Part shown: positions 1 through 12,822 of the stretch, in pieces
Position numbering within the stretch: the first letter of the stretch is position 1
Layout: each line of letters starts with the position of its first letter
NCBI GenBank assembly: GCA_900175165.2
Contig: FWWN02000137.1
Span: 844 to 64,843, forward strand
DNA from: Rhizomucor pusillus
Lineage: Eukaryota; Mucoromycota; Mucoromycetes; Mucorales; Lichtheimiaceae
Reading direction: 5' to 3'
DNA length: 64,000 nt
Made by a program: the position numbers and the translations under genes
Notes under the pieces: model-generated
Database searches by the model: none
Told to the model about the DNA's origin: nothing
The model's input: the letters and a program-made list of their open reading frames with translations, nothing else

Positions 1-467
1 CTGCTTCTCTTTAGATGATTCGGTAAGTAAAAACGGATACAAGCCTGTAATACCTGGAATTTTTACTGATTGAGATCGGCTTGGCAACTGCGCTACATGG
101 CAAATTTGAACCAATACGGCAAGAATATTTATTAATTTTATTCCACAGGTTTAAATCTGCCTTGTTTGTGGTGCAATTTTATGCTCCAAACGACAACTGT
201 TTTTAAAATACAGTATGCGTGTGTCACCTATTCGTTTTGCATGAAATCATTAAAAGCTCCGATCGGCTTCCGCTTTCGAAGATGTATTGTACGTACGATT
301 ACGGCATGCAAGGAATGTAAGCAAGCCTCGAGTATCAGTGTGAACTCATCAGCATTATTCAATCTGTATTCTTCAGAAATCAATTCTTTGGGTGTTTTTT
401 TTACTATTAAATATCTTTTTTGATATCATGGCATACAACAAAAAATAAATTTATTCTCATTTGTCTT
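1..467. other. Non-coding left edge
   Basis: I see no supported gene here. The stretch lies downstream of the sorting-nexin gene, so it probably holds that gene's 3' untranslated region and intergenic DNA. The short open frames present have no recognisable protein character. Confidence 0.5.
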
Positions 468-2441
468 TCACGGGAGTTCAAGATTCTGTCTAGCGTCCTG
501 CCATATTCGAGCGCTCTAAATTGATGAATGAGCATGTGAATGATGTCGGGTGCGGGCTCAGCAGTAACATACCTCCTCGCAGTACTGCAAATGGATCTTT
601 GCATACGCGATCATCATGGCGCGAAGCTCTACTGTCCGTTTACGCTTAAAATCATTCAACTCATGTTGTATATTTTCTGATATGGTTTCGAGTTCCTGCT
701 CAGTGCTGGTCAAATCCGTCTGGAGCTAAATCGGTGTTCTCTTTTTTTAGCATACTATCTCGAAACAGATTATCTCACAATTCGTTCATTTGCTTACCTC
801 TGCCACTCGCCGCTGAAGCTTTCCGATTTGGTTACGGCGCGTGGCCTCAGGATCAACATCAATCATGCCTTGCAGAGTGCTGCTCATGGCATCCAGCAGC
901 TTCCTCGGTGATGCCCATTTTTTGTAGCGGTCGCGGGACGCACGGATAGCAGAAGCACTTGCACTAGGAGGATACTCGCTGCCGTCGCCGCCGTTGGAGG
1001 AGGAAGGTCTGTCGTGGATATCTATGGCTGCAAAATCATCTTCGATGGAGCGGGTATCAATGTCGCTATCCACATTGGATGATGCAATCTGCACTAGCGT
1101 ACTGAGTGATTTTCCACTGCTCAGCGCTGCCTCAATCTGTACTGCGTGGTCTTCGGTTTTTAATAGACTCTCCAGAGCAACGCTTTTGCTTTCCAATGTC
1201 GATTGGATGAGCTCAAGCTGCGCACGTTTCGAACGTCTATAATGTAGGATATCCTTCGCGATTTGGGTATATTGTACGTATTCATGCATGTGCTCCATAA
1301 AGTCTATTTCTAAAGAATGTACCTAGAAATGGACAAACATGTTAAACCTTCTCGATAGCTTCCTCTCAATATGCGTCTATACCAGCTGCGCCATATTCAA
1401 TTGCGTCGAGCTTGTTGCCAAAGCGATCCGTTTGATATCGCTGGCAAACTGCCCTGATTCGTGTAAGTTCAATGTGTCGTATATACGCCCGAGCTCGGAA
1501 TAGTCCATCGATATCTCTTTAAATACATGAAAATACTGATGAGCTTTATATTTGGGATTGGTCAGAAATTCAGAGTGGATCATACCTCCAAGTCTTCGTG
1601 ATAGCCGTTGCTGTGTCCTGTCCAGTTTAGATGTGGCAAACTGAGCATGGGCTTCAATCAAGGAATCCGTGTCAGCAAACTGAGGATCTGGCTCTTTTGT
1701 GGCATGTTGAAGAAGCGCCCCAGCGCTGCCAAGCAAATACTTGGCGGAATCGCCTTCTTTAGATAAAGTAGAAATGGGTGAAGAATTCATTACTTCTGAC
1801 TGCATTTGCTTTAGATATTTCCATTCAGGGAGATATATTTAGTATCACTTACCCAAAGTACACTGCCATCCAAAAACTGATGAAAAACGTGTTCGTGGCG
1901 CAAACGGGGATGTGCCGCCAAATGCGTCAAGAATCGAAGCAGCATCCGTTTTCGCTTTTCTATCAAAGCATCGTCTTTCCTATCACGTAAATTCGCATAG
2001 TCCGCTTTTCGGGTAAAGATCGTTATCAGCTGTTCAAGCACAACGATAACTGTATGGATATACATACTCAATGAATGTTTCCCCGGTATAGGTGGTACGA
2101 GAACGTCAGGATATAGCTGTGTCAAGGCCGTACGAAAAGAGTCGAAATCCCTATAGCGTCTCTTGGCTTCCTTGCCCTGTATCAGCTGTCAGCAAGTACA
2201 TGCGTATGGTCAGTCTGTATAACTAGCTGACCTGAAAACGAATGGTGTAGACGACGTGAGTTGCAGTGCCTGTAGATTTCTCGGTCGTATGCTTCTCAGC
2301 GTCGACAATCGCGAGATCGAACTGCGATTGCTGCAAAACTTGATTTGTGAAGCAGCCGCACGCCTTGGCTGCGTAAACGGTCATTTCGTCAAAAAGGTCA
2401 AGACAAACCTGCGGACATGCTCGTGCGGCAAGCAATTTCAT
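468..2441 (-). CDS. PX-BAR sorting nexin, Snx41/Atg20-like
   Basis: Endosomal sorting nexin that should bind phosphatidylinositol-3-phosphate through a PX domain and curve membranes through a BAR domain; Snx41/Atg20/Snx42 proteins act in endosome-to-Golgi recycling and selective autophagy. The PX domain is split by an intron: the first part ends THVVYTIRFQ, the next reads GKEAKRRYRDFDSF and then YPDVLVPPIPGKHS, followed by a basic stretch and FHQFLDG. Helical BAR sequence follows in exons between about 1,805 and 600. The C-terminus reads RKRTVELRAMMIAYAKIHLQYCEE. A donor at 572 joining a last 18-nt exon (485-468) gives the ending NLELP; without that splice translation stops about 16 nt further on. 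The start is uncertain: 2,441 is the first in-frame ATG after an upstream in-frame stop, so a further 5' exon is possible. Confidence 0.83.
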
Positions 2442-2815
2442 GCAGCTGTCCGTCAACTGGTTTCGAAATATCTCCCCTTACAAAACGCTCTTTTGTTGCA
2501 TAACATTATGTAGAATCTTAAATAGCCTGCTTGTGAGCATGTTTATGCTGTTGTACTTATGAAAGAAACAATGATGTAGGGCACAAAGCCTCTTTGCATC
2601 GAAGCATAATTATGTTAGTTCATAGAAAGCTCGTTCTCAAGTAGCATCAAGAATAGTTATTGCCAAGATTCCAAGACAATACATACAAGACCAAAACAGT
2701 TTGTAGGGTCACATCCTCTCGATATATGATCACCTGCAAGATTTCCTTTACATCCATGCTGAAAATCAATAGGCGTCTTGCCCCGACAAGCAAATCTTGT
2801 TCCGCCATTCGTAAT

Positions 2816-3945
2816 ATGGCGTCCTCAGGTACGAGGATTATCTTGTAACAATGAAGCTCATTAGCTAAATGCACGAGTAAAGAATCGACAAAGTCCTCAA
2901 CATTTTTTTCGACGATAAGCACGAGATTCAACTCGCTCTCAAATACTCTGCAAAAGCAAACCGAAGAGAGCCTGCCAGGAGCTCTCAAGCGCTTGAATGA
3001 CTTTACACAGACTGTGCAGCAGCGTGTACGTGACCTCCCATCCAATTTGTCGAATCCTCTCGAGTCGTTTGAGGCAGAGCGAGAGAAGTTTGTAAAGGCT
3101 AAGGCGAACGAAGGCGGCCGCAGTCGAGGTTCAGGTAATAATAGACTCTAGCTGGCGAGCATTGTAGACACAAGGCTGAGTGCTTTTCTTTTTATATCAG
3201 TTCCTGTTGCTCCTTGGGAAGGATACGGAGCTTACGAAAAACCCATGAGGCTTAAGCTTTTGGAACTATCAAAAGACAAGAGGAACTTTTTGATTCCACC
3301 GCCAGAAGACACGAGTTTCCAGTTCGACATTAAGGCATATGAGCAGTCGGCCAAGGCTTCCTTGCAACACGATCCTAATCTGGCAAAGATGCGATTTGCT
3401 CTCGTGCCCCAACAGCAAGTATTTTTGCTCATTTAATACATATAGATTACGAGTTTAACAATTATCGCATAGCATCACCGAGCCAGTGTTCTGGAGAAAC
3501 TATTTCTATCGGGTCACGTTAGCGAAGCAAGCAGTCCTCTCATCCACTGATATTGATCCCTCGGCTGTCTCTGAAGAAGAAGAACTGCCAGAAGAGAAGG
3601 TAAAGTTGGCAGATAACGAGTAGTATTGCTCGACGTAAACTTATTTGTATGCGTACAAGGACGAAGTATTATTTGATTTCGCTGGAGATGACGAAAATGA
3701 AGACGATGAGGAAGACGGAAAAAAGGATGCTGATAAAGCGAAAGAGGAGACAAAGGCTTCAGCAAAAGGTATCGATTATAGAAAGGCACATGCATTGGCC
3801 AATATTTGATCCACTCACTGTTCATTTCTTAGACGAAACAAATACCAAGGTTGACAGCAGCAAGAAAGAAGAGGTTCACGATGAATACGAGGGTATGGAA
3901 GAATGGGAGCGAGAGCTCCGGAGGGCAGCCAGCGAGGCGCTCTAG
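2816..3945 (+). CDS. BSD-domain protein, SYAP1-like
   Basis: Protein of about 275 aa with one BSD domain, the helical module also found in synapse-associated protein 1 and TFIIH subunits. The domain reads FDIKAYEQSAKASLQHDP, MRFALVP, then ITEPVFWRNYFYRV, so it spans the intron at 3,415-3,472. Before it lies a Ser/Thr-rich helical region. After it comes a strongly acidic Asp/Glu tail ending ELRRAASEAL. Exons 2883-3134, 3201-3414, 3473-3599, 3660-3768 and 3833-3945 join in phase. The intron at 3,415 only keeps frame if it uses a GC donor (GCAAGT). The first exon (ATG at 2,816, 13 nt, donor at 2,829) is a guess that keeps phase. The gene converges on CSL4, leaving 148 nt between the stops. Confidence 0.85.
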
Positions 3946-4093
3946 TGACCACCCTCATGCCTTCATATCTCAGTTCCCTCTATCCATATACATATATCAT
4001 CTTCTCGTGCCATTATTTTCTGTTCATGTAACATATTAAACTGACATGCTATATCAAGACAAATGCTGAGACTATATACATTTTTAATTAACG

Positions 4094-4906
4094 TTAGAAG
4101 GGTTTGGCGCATTTTCTGTACTCGATGGTTTTTGTGATAGGACATTGCATCTCTTGCCATGAAATGGGAATCATTGTAGCTCCTGCAGAGTATTCTTCCG
4201 TTAACACGTTGGTTCGATGAGATGATTGATGCATGGCTACGTACCGGCTACGCTGGTTGCAAATATGACACCAAGTTCATTCTTTGCGGTTGAAAGCATG
4301 TAATGTCGAGCATCACCCAGAGATATTACTTCGGCTCTCACGATATCGCCCGGCCGGAAGGAATTGTAGATCTTGACTTTATCCTTCTCTGTTGCCCGTA
4401 CGTCCTGACTTCTGTGCGTCACAAATATGATTTTTGAGCAAACTCATATACTCTGCAATACAGCAAGACCGCCTTTACCGTATAGATCCTAAGAAGTCTT
4501 CTCTGCAAGGAGTGTCTCCTACAACCATAATGGCAATAACAGCGGTGTGTGGAGATACACGGATAACTTTGCCCGTCACCTAAGTGTACAGTGATAGTGA
4601 GAAACAAGCTGATCAAGATTCACGATCTGTCGATCTACGTACGATACTGCCAACCTCGGGAACAGCCGATTGTTCCTTTTCTCGAGTAACGCTCATTACC
4701 GGGAGCTATGGATTAAACGTCGTCAATCGTCGCGATCACGAAACCGAGTAATTCTCCAAACGTACTTTGCCCTCATCTCGTGTTCGAATGCGTCTGAATC
4801 CAACGACGCTCGCATATAGCAACCCTTCCCTTTCATAGGTTCCTGGACCAGCTATGTAGTCCTCGGCATATCCAAGCCGCTGCCCTGGCGTCACGGCAGT
4901 GTCCAT
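4094..4906 (-). CDS. CSL4: Exosome complex subunit CSL4 (EXOSC1)
   Basis: Cap subunit of the RNA exosome, the 3'-5' RNA processing and decay complex of nucleus and cytoplasm. Five exons (4906-4766, 4705-4643, 4579-4479, 4411-4245, 4182-4094) splice in frame to 186 aa, close to the family's usual length of about 195. The N-terminal domain reads VTPGQRLGYAEDYIAGPG then YEREGLLYASVVG. The S1-like RNA-binding domain carries VTGKVIRVS, VRATEKDKV and SFRPGDIVRAEVISLGD. The C-terminal zinc-ribbon region has the conserved MIPISWQEMQCP. The ATG at 4,906 directly precedes the conserved N-terminal motif. The upstream neighbour on the same strand is a kinesin with no functional link. Confidence 0.94.
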
Positions 4907-5104
4907 ATCGAAGATGGTTGGAAAAAAATGCAGTTGGCTTGAAAAAAAAAAAAAACTCAGTACGCACTTCCAAAAAAGAGAAGCGAGCAATTTTGCAGAC
5001 TGTGTGGTTATTTAAAATGTACATCTATTGCACTACAAATGTATGATTCTGTAATCTGGGAGAAAAAGAGACGAGATATAGCACAAAAATGTTCATCAAA
5101 AGCT

Positions 5105-8100
5105 TTACGAAGAAGGTGGGGATGGATAGGACACAATGGAGCTGGTGCTCTTGCTAGGTTCTTGAGCCAGCATCTTAGTGACCTCTAGCTCTGCCTTTGT
5201 GACGCTAAGTTCTGCTTCCAGGTGAGCTACGCGATCTACCAATTCTTTCTGTTCATCTAAAGCATCTTCAAGTTCCTTGACGCGCTGCTGACTATCCGCC
5301 AGCAACCTTTCTGTATTTGCTTTGCTCGATTGTGACTGGGCTAGCTCTCTTTGAAGTTTGCGAATGGTGGCCCATGGATCCATGTTATTCAACGACTCTT
5401 GCTCGCTCTTTGGACACTTCTACACAGTATATTAGAGCATTGAATCCTCTTTGCTACTCCTATCACGTTCTAGTTTACCTCGCTAACAGAAGGACTGAGG
5501 AGTATTGTGGATGATTCCTCTTTGGGTGCCATGGCGACAGACGATGACGTTAAGATAAGACGCGTGAGTTGGTCAATCCTATAGCATTCTAGTAAGCATT
5601 TTAATTATGGGTATCTAAACAGCTATGCAAGCTTGCCTTTCTTTTAAGGCACTCCGCACAAGTCGCATTTGCCTCAATTGTTGTTCATGCTATGCAAGAT
5701 ACAATGCAACGTCAATCGCTTTTACCAAAGAGCCAGATGTGCAAAGGTGCAATATATGTTTACCTGCTGCCGTTCAGCCATTAGCATAGACTTTGCACTT
5801 TCCTTCTCTTGCTGCAGGAAACTGTTTGCAGTTTGTAACTTGGACTTGAGTTCAGAGATCTCATTGCGATATCTTTGCAAGAGCGCTTTGTCATTTAAAA
5901 CTTCTTCGTTGCTTGCCGAGATGATTACTTTCTTGACACGAGCTGCAAATTTAAGGGTATTTATGGATTCTTCCAGAGAATTAGATGTTGGACTTATGGT
6001 ACAAACGACGACGATTTTCGCGTGGCCGGATAATGAGGGTTGCAAAATTCTGGTAAGTTTGGAATCTCGATATGGTATATGTGCAGTGATGCTAAAAGAT
6101 GCTTTGTGAGTGCACACTCCTCACTACTGCGTGAAATCTAATCACCTTTTCTTGCTTTCTGTAAGTTTCGATATAACGGTGCCTAAAGTGAGCAAGCTTC
6201 ATATACCAAAATGGTTAATAAGACAAAGATCTTTCTTAGAGCTTTTAGCCTGACAACCTTTTGTTGATGTATGCGCCTTCTTTTCTTCGTTCTTCATTGC
6301 TTGCTGCCTTTTCCGAGCCCGCAAGATCAATCAAATTCTGATGATAAAAGCACATTCAATTAACAACAAATCATATAATTTTCAAAATCAAAGAAACCAG
6401 ACCAGTTGAGAAATTTTCATAGCTTCATGGTTTTCAGCGTTGAAATGAGAGCTTGGAAGCAGGGATGTGCTCTGGCTGACACGTTCTCTACTCTCGATTA
6501 CCTTGAAAAGCCAAGTTAGCCCATTGAAAATACGAGTTTTCGGACAATTTGCGAGTACGAACCATTTGGAAAATAGTATGGCTTCGGCTGCTATGTAGAT
6601 TATAGTCAGTGGTACTGATGTGTCTATTGGCTAACAGCATAGAAAAACTATTAGATTCACATGAGATATTCAGTATGTATGATATCTACCTTCTCCTTTT
6701 CGAATAATTGCCATCACATCCTGCGGGCAAGTCACTACTTCCTCTGTCAATGGACTAACGTAGATGCCTCTCTATGCAATTCGATTCTTTCAGTTACTCA
6801 TGCGTCCTGTATCCTCTTTCTGTATTACGCACCCTTCTATCCTCGTGAATTCTTAGATTGTCATTTCCGGGCGATAGCAGGTCCCTTATTGTTTCGTTGT
6901 AAATTTCCAAATATGAGACTCGAAGGACAAATTCTCTATTCATTGTCTAAACGCACCATTCCTTAGAAGAGCGCATAAATAGGTAAATCATTTGCGACTA
7001 TACCTGTTTGATGCAATCAAATACGGTATCAACCGCTTTTGGTATCACGCCAGGCTCATTTTCCGTCCCTGCATAAATCCTGTTAGACTCTGGACAATGA
7101 AATGTAAAGCTGTATTCAACTTGCCCATCTATCAACAATTGATACCGAAATAAAGACAATACAGGATTGCATCAGAAAGTCTATCTTGTAAATGAGCATA
7201 AAACCTACCATGGTCTTAAGTTACACGCCGTCTAGGTCAGTACACAGTTGATCAGACAGTTCAAATAACTGACTTACATATGTCTTCCCGCTTGCTGTCT
7301 GTCCATATGCGAATACAGTGGCTAAAATACGGCTGTCAGCATAAAACCGGAATATAATCAAGATTCGAATATTGTTTGTACCATTATAGCCATCCATAGC
7401 TTGTCTAGTATGAATATATAAAGTTATTCTCCAGTTTAGCAAAGTATCATTGACTGCAATCCTACTTACTGCACAATATTCTGCACACTGTTTTGGTAGA
7501 GCTCCATATTATCGCTACCATGGAAAACGTGATCTGCTCGATTGAATTTTCGTCTCAGCACCTCCTCAAATGTGGCATCAATGCGCTGACCACAAGCTTA
7601 CCGTAACGATACTCTACTTGACGTCCTTTGTTCACCTCGCGGCGTTTCTGGAGACCATAATCTGATAATCGAACTTTGGCTTCTTGAACTAGGATGTCCC
7701 AACAGTTCCTCGCAAAGTCTCGGAACTCTTGCTGCGCAAGCGGTCGGCAACGGACAACCACTTTCACATTTTCGCTGCCTGGTAACAGCTGAGCCGAATG
7801 ATGTGTTGATATGCTCGTGCTACTGGTAGCTATCGTTGTAGTGCTGCTTGCCGTACTGGCAGTGCTGCTGACACTGCTCTTTCGCCGTGCATACGTCGAA
7901 ATAGACGGAGTTAAAGTTGTTATTGTCCGTGAAGTCGATCGAGATGCTGTTAAAGTGCTTGAGGTAGATTTCGGTTGTAGTCTCGTGCTCTTTGTGCTGG
8001 TGCTTGACGATGTCGAAGGTGATCGGTGCCGGGTATACATTGCGGGACTAAGGTAGTTGTTGTTGGTCATTTTGGAAACAAGAAAGGAAAGTTTGGCGGT

Positions 8101-8124
8101 CGGACAAGGTTGGGTCCGTGACAT
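5105..8124 (-). CDS. Kinesin, N-terminal motor, kinesin-7 (Kip2/KipA/CENP-E) type
   Basis: Microtubule plus-end-directed motor with the catalytic domain near the N-terminus. After a Ser/Thr-rich basic extension of about 110 aa the motor begins VKVVVRCRPL. The P-loop is GQTASGKTY (intron before it, after GYNG). Then come LRVSYLEIYNETIRDLL, switch I NLHSSRSHTIF, switch II LIDLAGSEKAA and YRDSKLTRILQPSLSG. The neck region ALLQRYRNEISELKSKL is typical of kinesin-7. The tail is coiled coil (KELEDALDEQKELVDRV) and ends in a Ser/Pro-rich stop at 5,105. Ser-rich N-terminal extensions are seen in fungal Kip2/KipA, which transport dynein and plus-end factors. Many introns of 50-100 nt interrupt it. The start could be 8,124 or the in-frame ATG at 8,070. 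Confidence 0.9.
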
Positions 8125-8640
8125 TGAGCTGTGTAACGAGTAATATGCGCGTCAAAGCGTCCTTAGCGCCTGCATCTGGGGTCAGTACGACATTTCTGGC
8201 ATACATCATGCTCCGTGCAGGCGTGGCTACGTCGAAAGCTGAGGATCTTCCTTTTTATGCCGCGGTAAACCTTAGGGAGTTTACGCCCACGATGTCACCT
8301 TGCATGTCATCGGCTGTTATAAATTCCCTTCTTCGCTCCTAGTAAGGTTAATTCTGAGCATGTAAAGAGCCCTGATATAAAACCTTCTCTTAGATGCTAT
8401 ACATGATTCTTCTAGATATAGCCATGTGTAGTAGACATACAAGTCCCTTTCGCCAGGATAATAGTCTGAACAGATTCAATTCGAGATAAGGCACATGTTT
8501 TTCGTCTCTGGTAGTTTATAACAAGGCTGTTGATAGTTAGTTGGAAGCACTCTGTTCACTAAGCGGCAAGATTCTGGAGCCGAAACATTGTCATACATTT
8601 CCCCAGTCTGAGCTCTCCGCGTGCAATTAGAGTCTTTACC
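8125..8640. other. Divergent intergenic region, kinesin / DUF1295 gene
   Basis: About 500 nt between two divergently transcribed genes, so both promoters should lie here. I see no coding frame with protein character and no clear regulatory motif. Confidence 0.4.
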
Positions 8641-9818
8641 ATGTCTTCGATATTCTCTTGGGAATCGACACAGCAGGATCTACTCCAAGGGTTCCAGAAT
8701 CTTTTCGAGCTGATCGCTCGAGGGGACAGCTTGTCCTTTGTAAAAGTTTGCTTCAACGATCCAACATTCCTGATCGACTCTTACACACACGCGAATGCTT
8801 ACGCTATCGCGGCAGAATTCGCGTGCTTTTTGGCTATATTTCATGTCCTTATGGGTGAAATAACGAGGAATTACAGTCAAGTTGGTACGTAATGTTCAAA
8901 CAAGAGATTATTGCATTTTAAATCAACATGCGGATCCGGATATCATCGTACAGATAAAGCGTGGTCGATTTTGCCTCCTCTTTACAGCTGGCATTTCACG
9001 TTGCATGATTACCTAAACCGAGGTGCCTTCAACCCTCGATTGCTCCTCGCCACACTGCTGATCACAATTTGGGGTATCCGTCTTACATACAATTTTGCGC
9101 GGAAAGGCGGTTATGAGTGGTCCGGTAGAGATTATCGCTTCACGTACATCCACGAAAAAATCGGCAATATCGGCATGTTCCTCTTGAATATCGTTTTCAT
9201 CGGCCCAGTGCAAGATAATCTCTTCATTCTCATGACTGCTCCACTGTATGCAGCCAGTCTTGTTGAGGCTACGCACTTGACTTGGCTGGACGGTGTTACG
9301 GCCATCCTATTCTTGGGACTTTTGCTGATTGAAGTCGTAGCTGACGACCAGCAGCTCATGTTCCAGACAAAGAAATTCGCTCTTCTCGAATTTGTACACA
9401 ATGACCGCAACAAGCTGACTGGAGATTACAAGCGCGGTTTTCTCTGCAGCAGTGGTTTATGGAAATACAGTCGTCATCCCAATTTCTTTGCTGAACAGGC
9501 CATGTGGTGGGCTGTATATCTGTTTTCGATCATCACTCGCGTACAAGCTGGCGATGCCACATGGAGCGACCCGGGATTGTATTTGCATTGGACTGGACTG
9601 GGTGCATTCTTTTTGACTTTGCTTTTCCAAGGTAGCACCTGGCTGACAGAGGTATTGCAATACGTAGCATGCCACGGCAAAAGATAAAGAGCTAACGATG
9701 CGTGTAGTATATCTCCACGGAAAAATACCCCGATTACAAGCTGTATCAACGATCAGTTAACCGCTTCGTACCGTGGTTCTCGAAACCAATGCAAAACTCT
9801 GAGAAGAAAAGGGATTAA
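8641..9818 (+). CDS. DUF1295 membrane protein, steroid 5-alpha-reductase-like fold
   Basis: Multi-pass membrane protein of 350 aa in the DUF1295 group, related to the C-terminal catalytic region of 3-oxo-5-alpha-steroid reductases and ER sterol reductases. The true substrate is unknown. Exons 8641-8884, 8954-9651 and 9708-9818 join in phase. Visible hallmarks are DKAWSILPPLYSWHF near the N-terminus, several hydrophobic helices, and the conserved C-terminal signature GLWKYSRHPNFFAEQAMWW, which in this fold contributes to NADPH binding. The last exon supplies the family's usual ending STEKYPDYKLYQRSVNRFVPW, so the reading frame that stops near 9,687 without splicing is wrong. A basic tail (SEKKRD) could be an ER-retention-like signal; that is inference. 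Confidence 0.88.
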
Positions 9819-11361
9819 GAGATGCTTGAATAAAGTTACTAATGATGTACGGATGCGCCATAGCGACCGCGGACTGTAGAGCTAATGAACCAAACAACCT
9901 TTTCCAAAAAGGAAAGCGACTCTTAAACTTTATTGATACTTGCTCTCAACAATGAAATGACTATTATGCGTCACAGGAGCCGTGAATATTTTGATAACAC
10001 TCCTTGATCAGTAATTTAAATGCTCCTTCATCAGGTTCATGGCGGCTTTCTTCCCGATCCGAAAGTCTAGATAATTATCCTGCTTTAGTGCCATCTGCTA
10101 GACCAGAAGAGCGGCGCCGCTAAAGCCAGGATGGCCAGAGGAGAAAACTGTATTGTCTTGGATTCGCTCAGCCAGGATCGCCTACTATTACCATCAATAC
10201 AAAGAAGAAGCCGCTCCTATTAAAAAGTGGTAAGCCTTTATAATGCATTTATTTACTGAGATGTCTTACTCATTGTACACGCTGGTTTCAATTCTAACAT
10301 AGCGCCGGACTATGACGAGGATTTACCTTGAAACATGAGACAGAATCTTTACAGAACTCGCCTTCGGCCGACATAGAGAACAATTACCAATGAAAGAGAA
10401 ACAGTCGCAGAAGGCGACAGTCAACTGCGATAATTACGGAAAGATGCCGCTGAGCAAGCCGACACAAGTACAATTTCAAGGCATCCGAAGAGAAATCCGC
10501 AGGCAACCCACACAAGCGCTGCTCTTGAGGACCTGAAGAATGCTAACGGCTGTCTGACTACCAGTTATCATCAAGTATTGTTGATATGATTCTATACTCG
10601 ATCGACTTTTCTCCATCCAGCAAGCGCTGCACACCATGCTGAAAGCACAAGAAATCCGCGCAGCAGGAGGCAGAATGAATTTTAAAAGCGCAAAGGTTCG
10701 GTTGCCCAGCGTACAAACGCTCGAATGACTAACGCACCTAACGAATTCACTTTTTCACAGGATCCCACCTACTCTGTCTCCTTTCCATCAATGACGTTCG
10801 GTGCACGTGCTATGCCGAGAAAATTGTTCAATAGGGCACTCAAAGCACGAGGCGTACCATTTGCGCCTTTCCGTAGGGGGCGATTTTCAAATATATCGTC
10901 ATCTTGATAGATACGAGATAGTCTTACAGAGAACGGCCTCTTTTCTCTGCATTTTTTTCTGTCAACATGGATCAATGCCCACGCCTGCACGACGTTATGG
11001 GCATTTTCCATCGGCTTGAAGCTGAGCAGATTTGTGGGGATGTTCGGCAACGTGAGTAGAAATTGTCAGCAATTATTAGCAGCAGTACTAACTGGAAACC
11101 TGTCATAGCTGGAGCATCGCTTACTGTCACGACCGGTAGAAGTAGGCATCCAATCTTCCTGTAGACACTCACTTTTAAGCACCCAAGTGCCCCTAGAAAA
11201 TCGAAACCCAGGAGCCAAGGCAGATGCGCAGCATATCTGTGCTATTAATCCTGGAGCACGGAAGCTATGGACTTGGTACAGTCCAACAAAGGGCGCAGGT
11301 ATCCTAAGTGGTTCCAAAAGATACGCACAGTCTCGCAAAGGTGCGGTAGCATATTGAAGGA
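9819..11361. other. Gene-poor stretch with degenerate coding traces
   Basis: No complete gene is visible. Short stretches have protein character but are broken by stops: one near 10,140-10,230 (KTVLSWIRSARIAYYYHQYK) and one beginning with an ATG at about 10,967 (MDQCPRLHDVMGIFHRLEAE) that runs into a GTGAGT donor-like site. They could be exons of the orphan ORF downstream or a decayed mobile element; nothing decides between these. Confidence 0.35.
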
Positions 11362-11880
11362 TTGCTCCGACCTCACAGGGATAAAGATGGACAGATCCAA
11401 TATGCACCAGTAGGCGTCCAAGGAGAAGAATGGTTGCAACACGAGGAGCAGGTCAAAGAAACGGCACTGCGTCCGGGAGAGGCACTAAAGCGGCATCTAC
11501 CAGAAGACCACTTCTCGTCAGAGAAACAAAGAGAAAGGAGATACCGAGTATTGACAGGCTCTGACTACCAGTTTTTGGAGGTGCAAGAAGGCAAAGAAAT
11601 ATACGTATCAAGAACGTATCAAGCAGTAATGCGCTGCAAGGATGAAGAGGGCAAGGAGCACAGAGTCGAGTTCAGCTTCCCAGTGAAAGAGTGAATAACT
11701 GGAGAAACGAAATAGGAGAGGATGTTTTACTTGACATTTACACCAAGAGGCATAAGTTGAAAGACGAGGATGGTGAATACGTCAGAACAGGATGATTCTG
11801 AGGTGGAATCCAGTGATTCAGACGAACCCGGCGATACTCAAGACAGCGGCTATGAACCATCCAATGATGATCGTGATTAG
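11362..11880 (+). CDS. Unrecognised ORF with acidic downstream segment
   Basis: An open frame to 11,694 encodes up to 110 aa rich in Glu, Lys and Arg (RVLTGSDYQFLEVQEGKEIY, then VEFSFPVKE before the stop). After the stop, another frame at about 11,771-11,880 encodes a short acidic segment (SEQDDSEVESSDSDEPGD) that ends in TAG, so the two may be exons of one gene or pieces of a relic. I do not recognise the family. Upstream fragments suggest further exons. Its position in an otherwise gene-poor interval makes a decayed mobile-element gene a fair alternative. Confidence 0.3.
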
Positions 11881-12240
11881 AATGAGGATAACTGTAGTTA
11901 TAGAGTGTAGCTATAGAATTGCCTCCATCTCTGCTGTAGTGATTCTTGGTCAACGTCCTTAGAAAGATGCATTATTCTCATAGCACCTTAGCCTCAATGA
12001 CATAAAAACTATAGTATATCTCTGCGAAAAAGAGCATTACGCATGTCAAAGCTTTGTTAGTAGCTTCATGGTATGGTTCTTGAAGCAATGCAGGAAATAA
12101 GGGTTTCATGCGATAAAGCTTCTGTTGTAGCTTCCGTCACAAATTGTTGGCTCGTGCGCGGAACACCATTGTTCACGCGGAGCAACAGCGCCTTCGTTTC
12201 CTTGGCAAACGTCAAGCCAACAGCGTAAAGAATCTACACA

Positions 12241-12781
12241 ATGTACCTCATAATCGCAATAATAGCGCTGCTGCTAGCAGGTTGGCAAAGAGTACATGAA
12301 AGCTTTGGTATGTTGCGCTAATGAGAGCCGACAGTATGCTTCATTTTTAGAAAGAAACTGGCCGAACTTGCCAATCGGGGCGCAGACCAAATGAACCGTA
12401 TGCTCGGCTACCATTTATTACCAACAACAATCGGTTCATTCGAAGACGATATTGAAGACGGACTGACCAGCTCATACTTTGATTTGGAAGCAAACTTGGA
12501 GCAAAACGATCAACGAGCTGGTCTTAAAGACAAGGAAGAGATTCTAAAAATCATGAAAAAGCAAAAAGTCTCCTTTGACGAAGCACGTCTTATCCGGCAG
12601 CAACGTTTGCTCAAGAAAAATGTAAGACTCCATATGGCGTTTGCATTATCCAGACACAGTTGGGTTAACGTTTGAGTTTCATATATTACAGAACATTGAT
12701 CCCGCTACAGGTCTTCCTCTCGATCCGAAGTTTGTAACTTTTGGCGGACCATCTCCATCTTCATCATCATCTACTTCATAA
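12241..12781 (+). CDS. Fungal DUF2015 protein with N-terminal membrane anchor
   Basis: Small fungal-specific protein of 135 aa, function unknown. It begins with a hydrophobic anchor (MYLIIAIIALLLAGW). The DUF2015 core follows: LGYHLLPTTIGSFEDDIEDG, LTSSYFDLEANLEQNDQRAG, then KVSFDEARLIRQQRLLKKN and PLDPKFVTFG. Exons 12241-12291, 12355-12621 and 12692-12781 splice in phase; a methionine within exon 2 (12,391) is not the start because the family core begins before it and the anchor would be lost. The C-terminus is a Ser-rich tail. It is convergent with the glutaredoxin gene, with only 41 nt between the two stop codons, so their 3' untranslated regions almost certainly overlap. Confidence 0.88.
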
Positions 12782-12822
12782 CAAACCAGGGAATACATAT
12801 ATATACCATTTTATATCTATAT

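Noticed and set aside
5669..6109. 146-codon plus-strand open frame
   Set aside because: Antisense to the kinesin motor exons (LKFAARVKKV region), which are certain.
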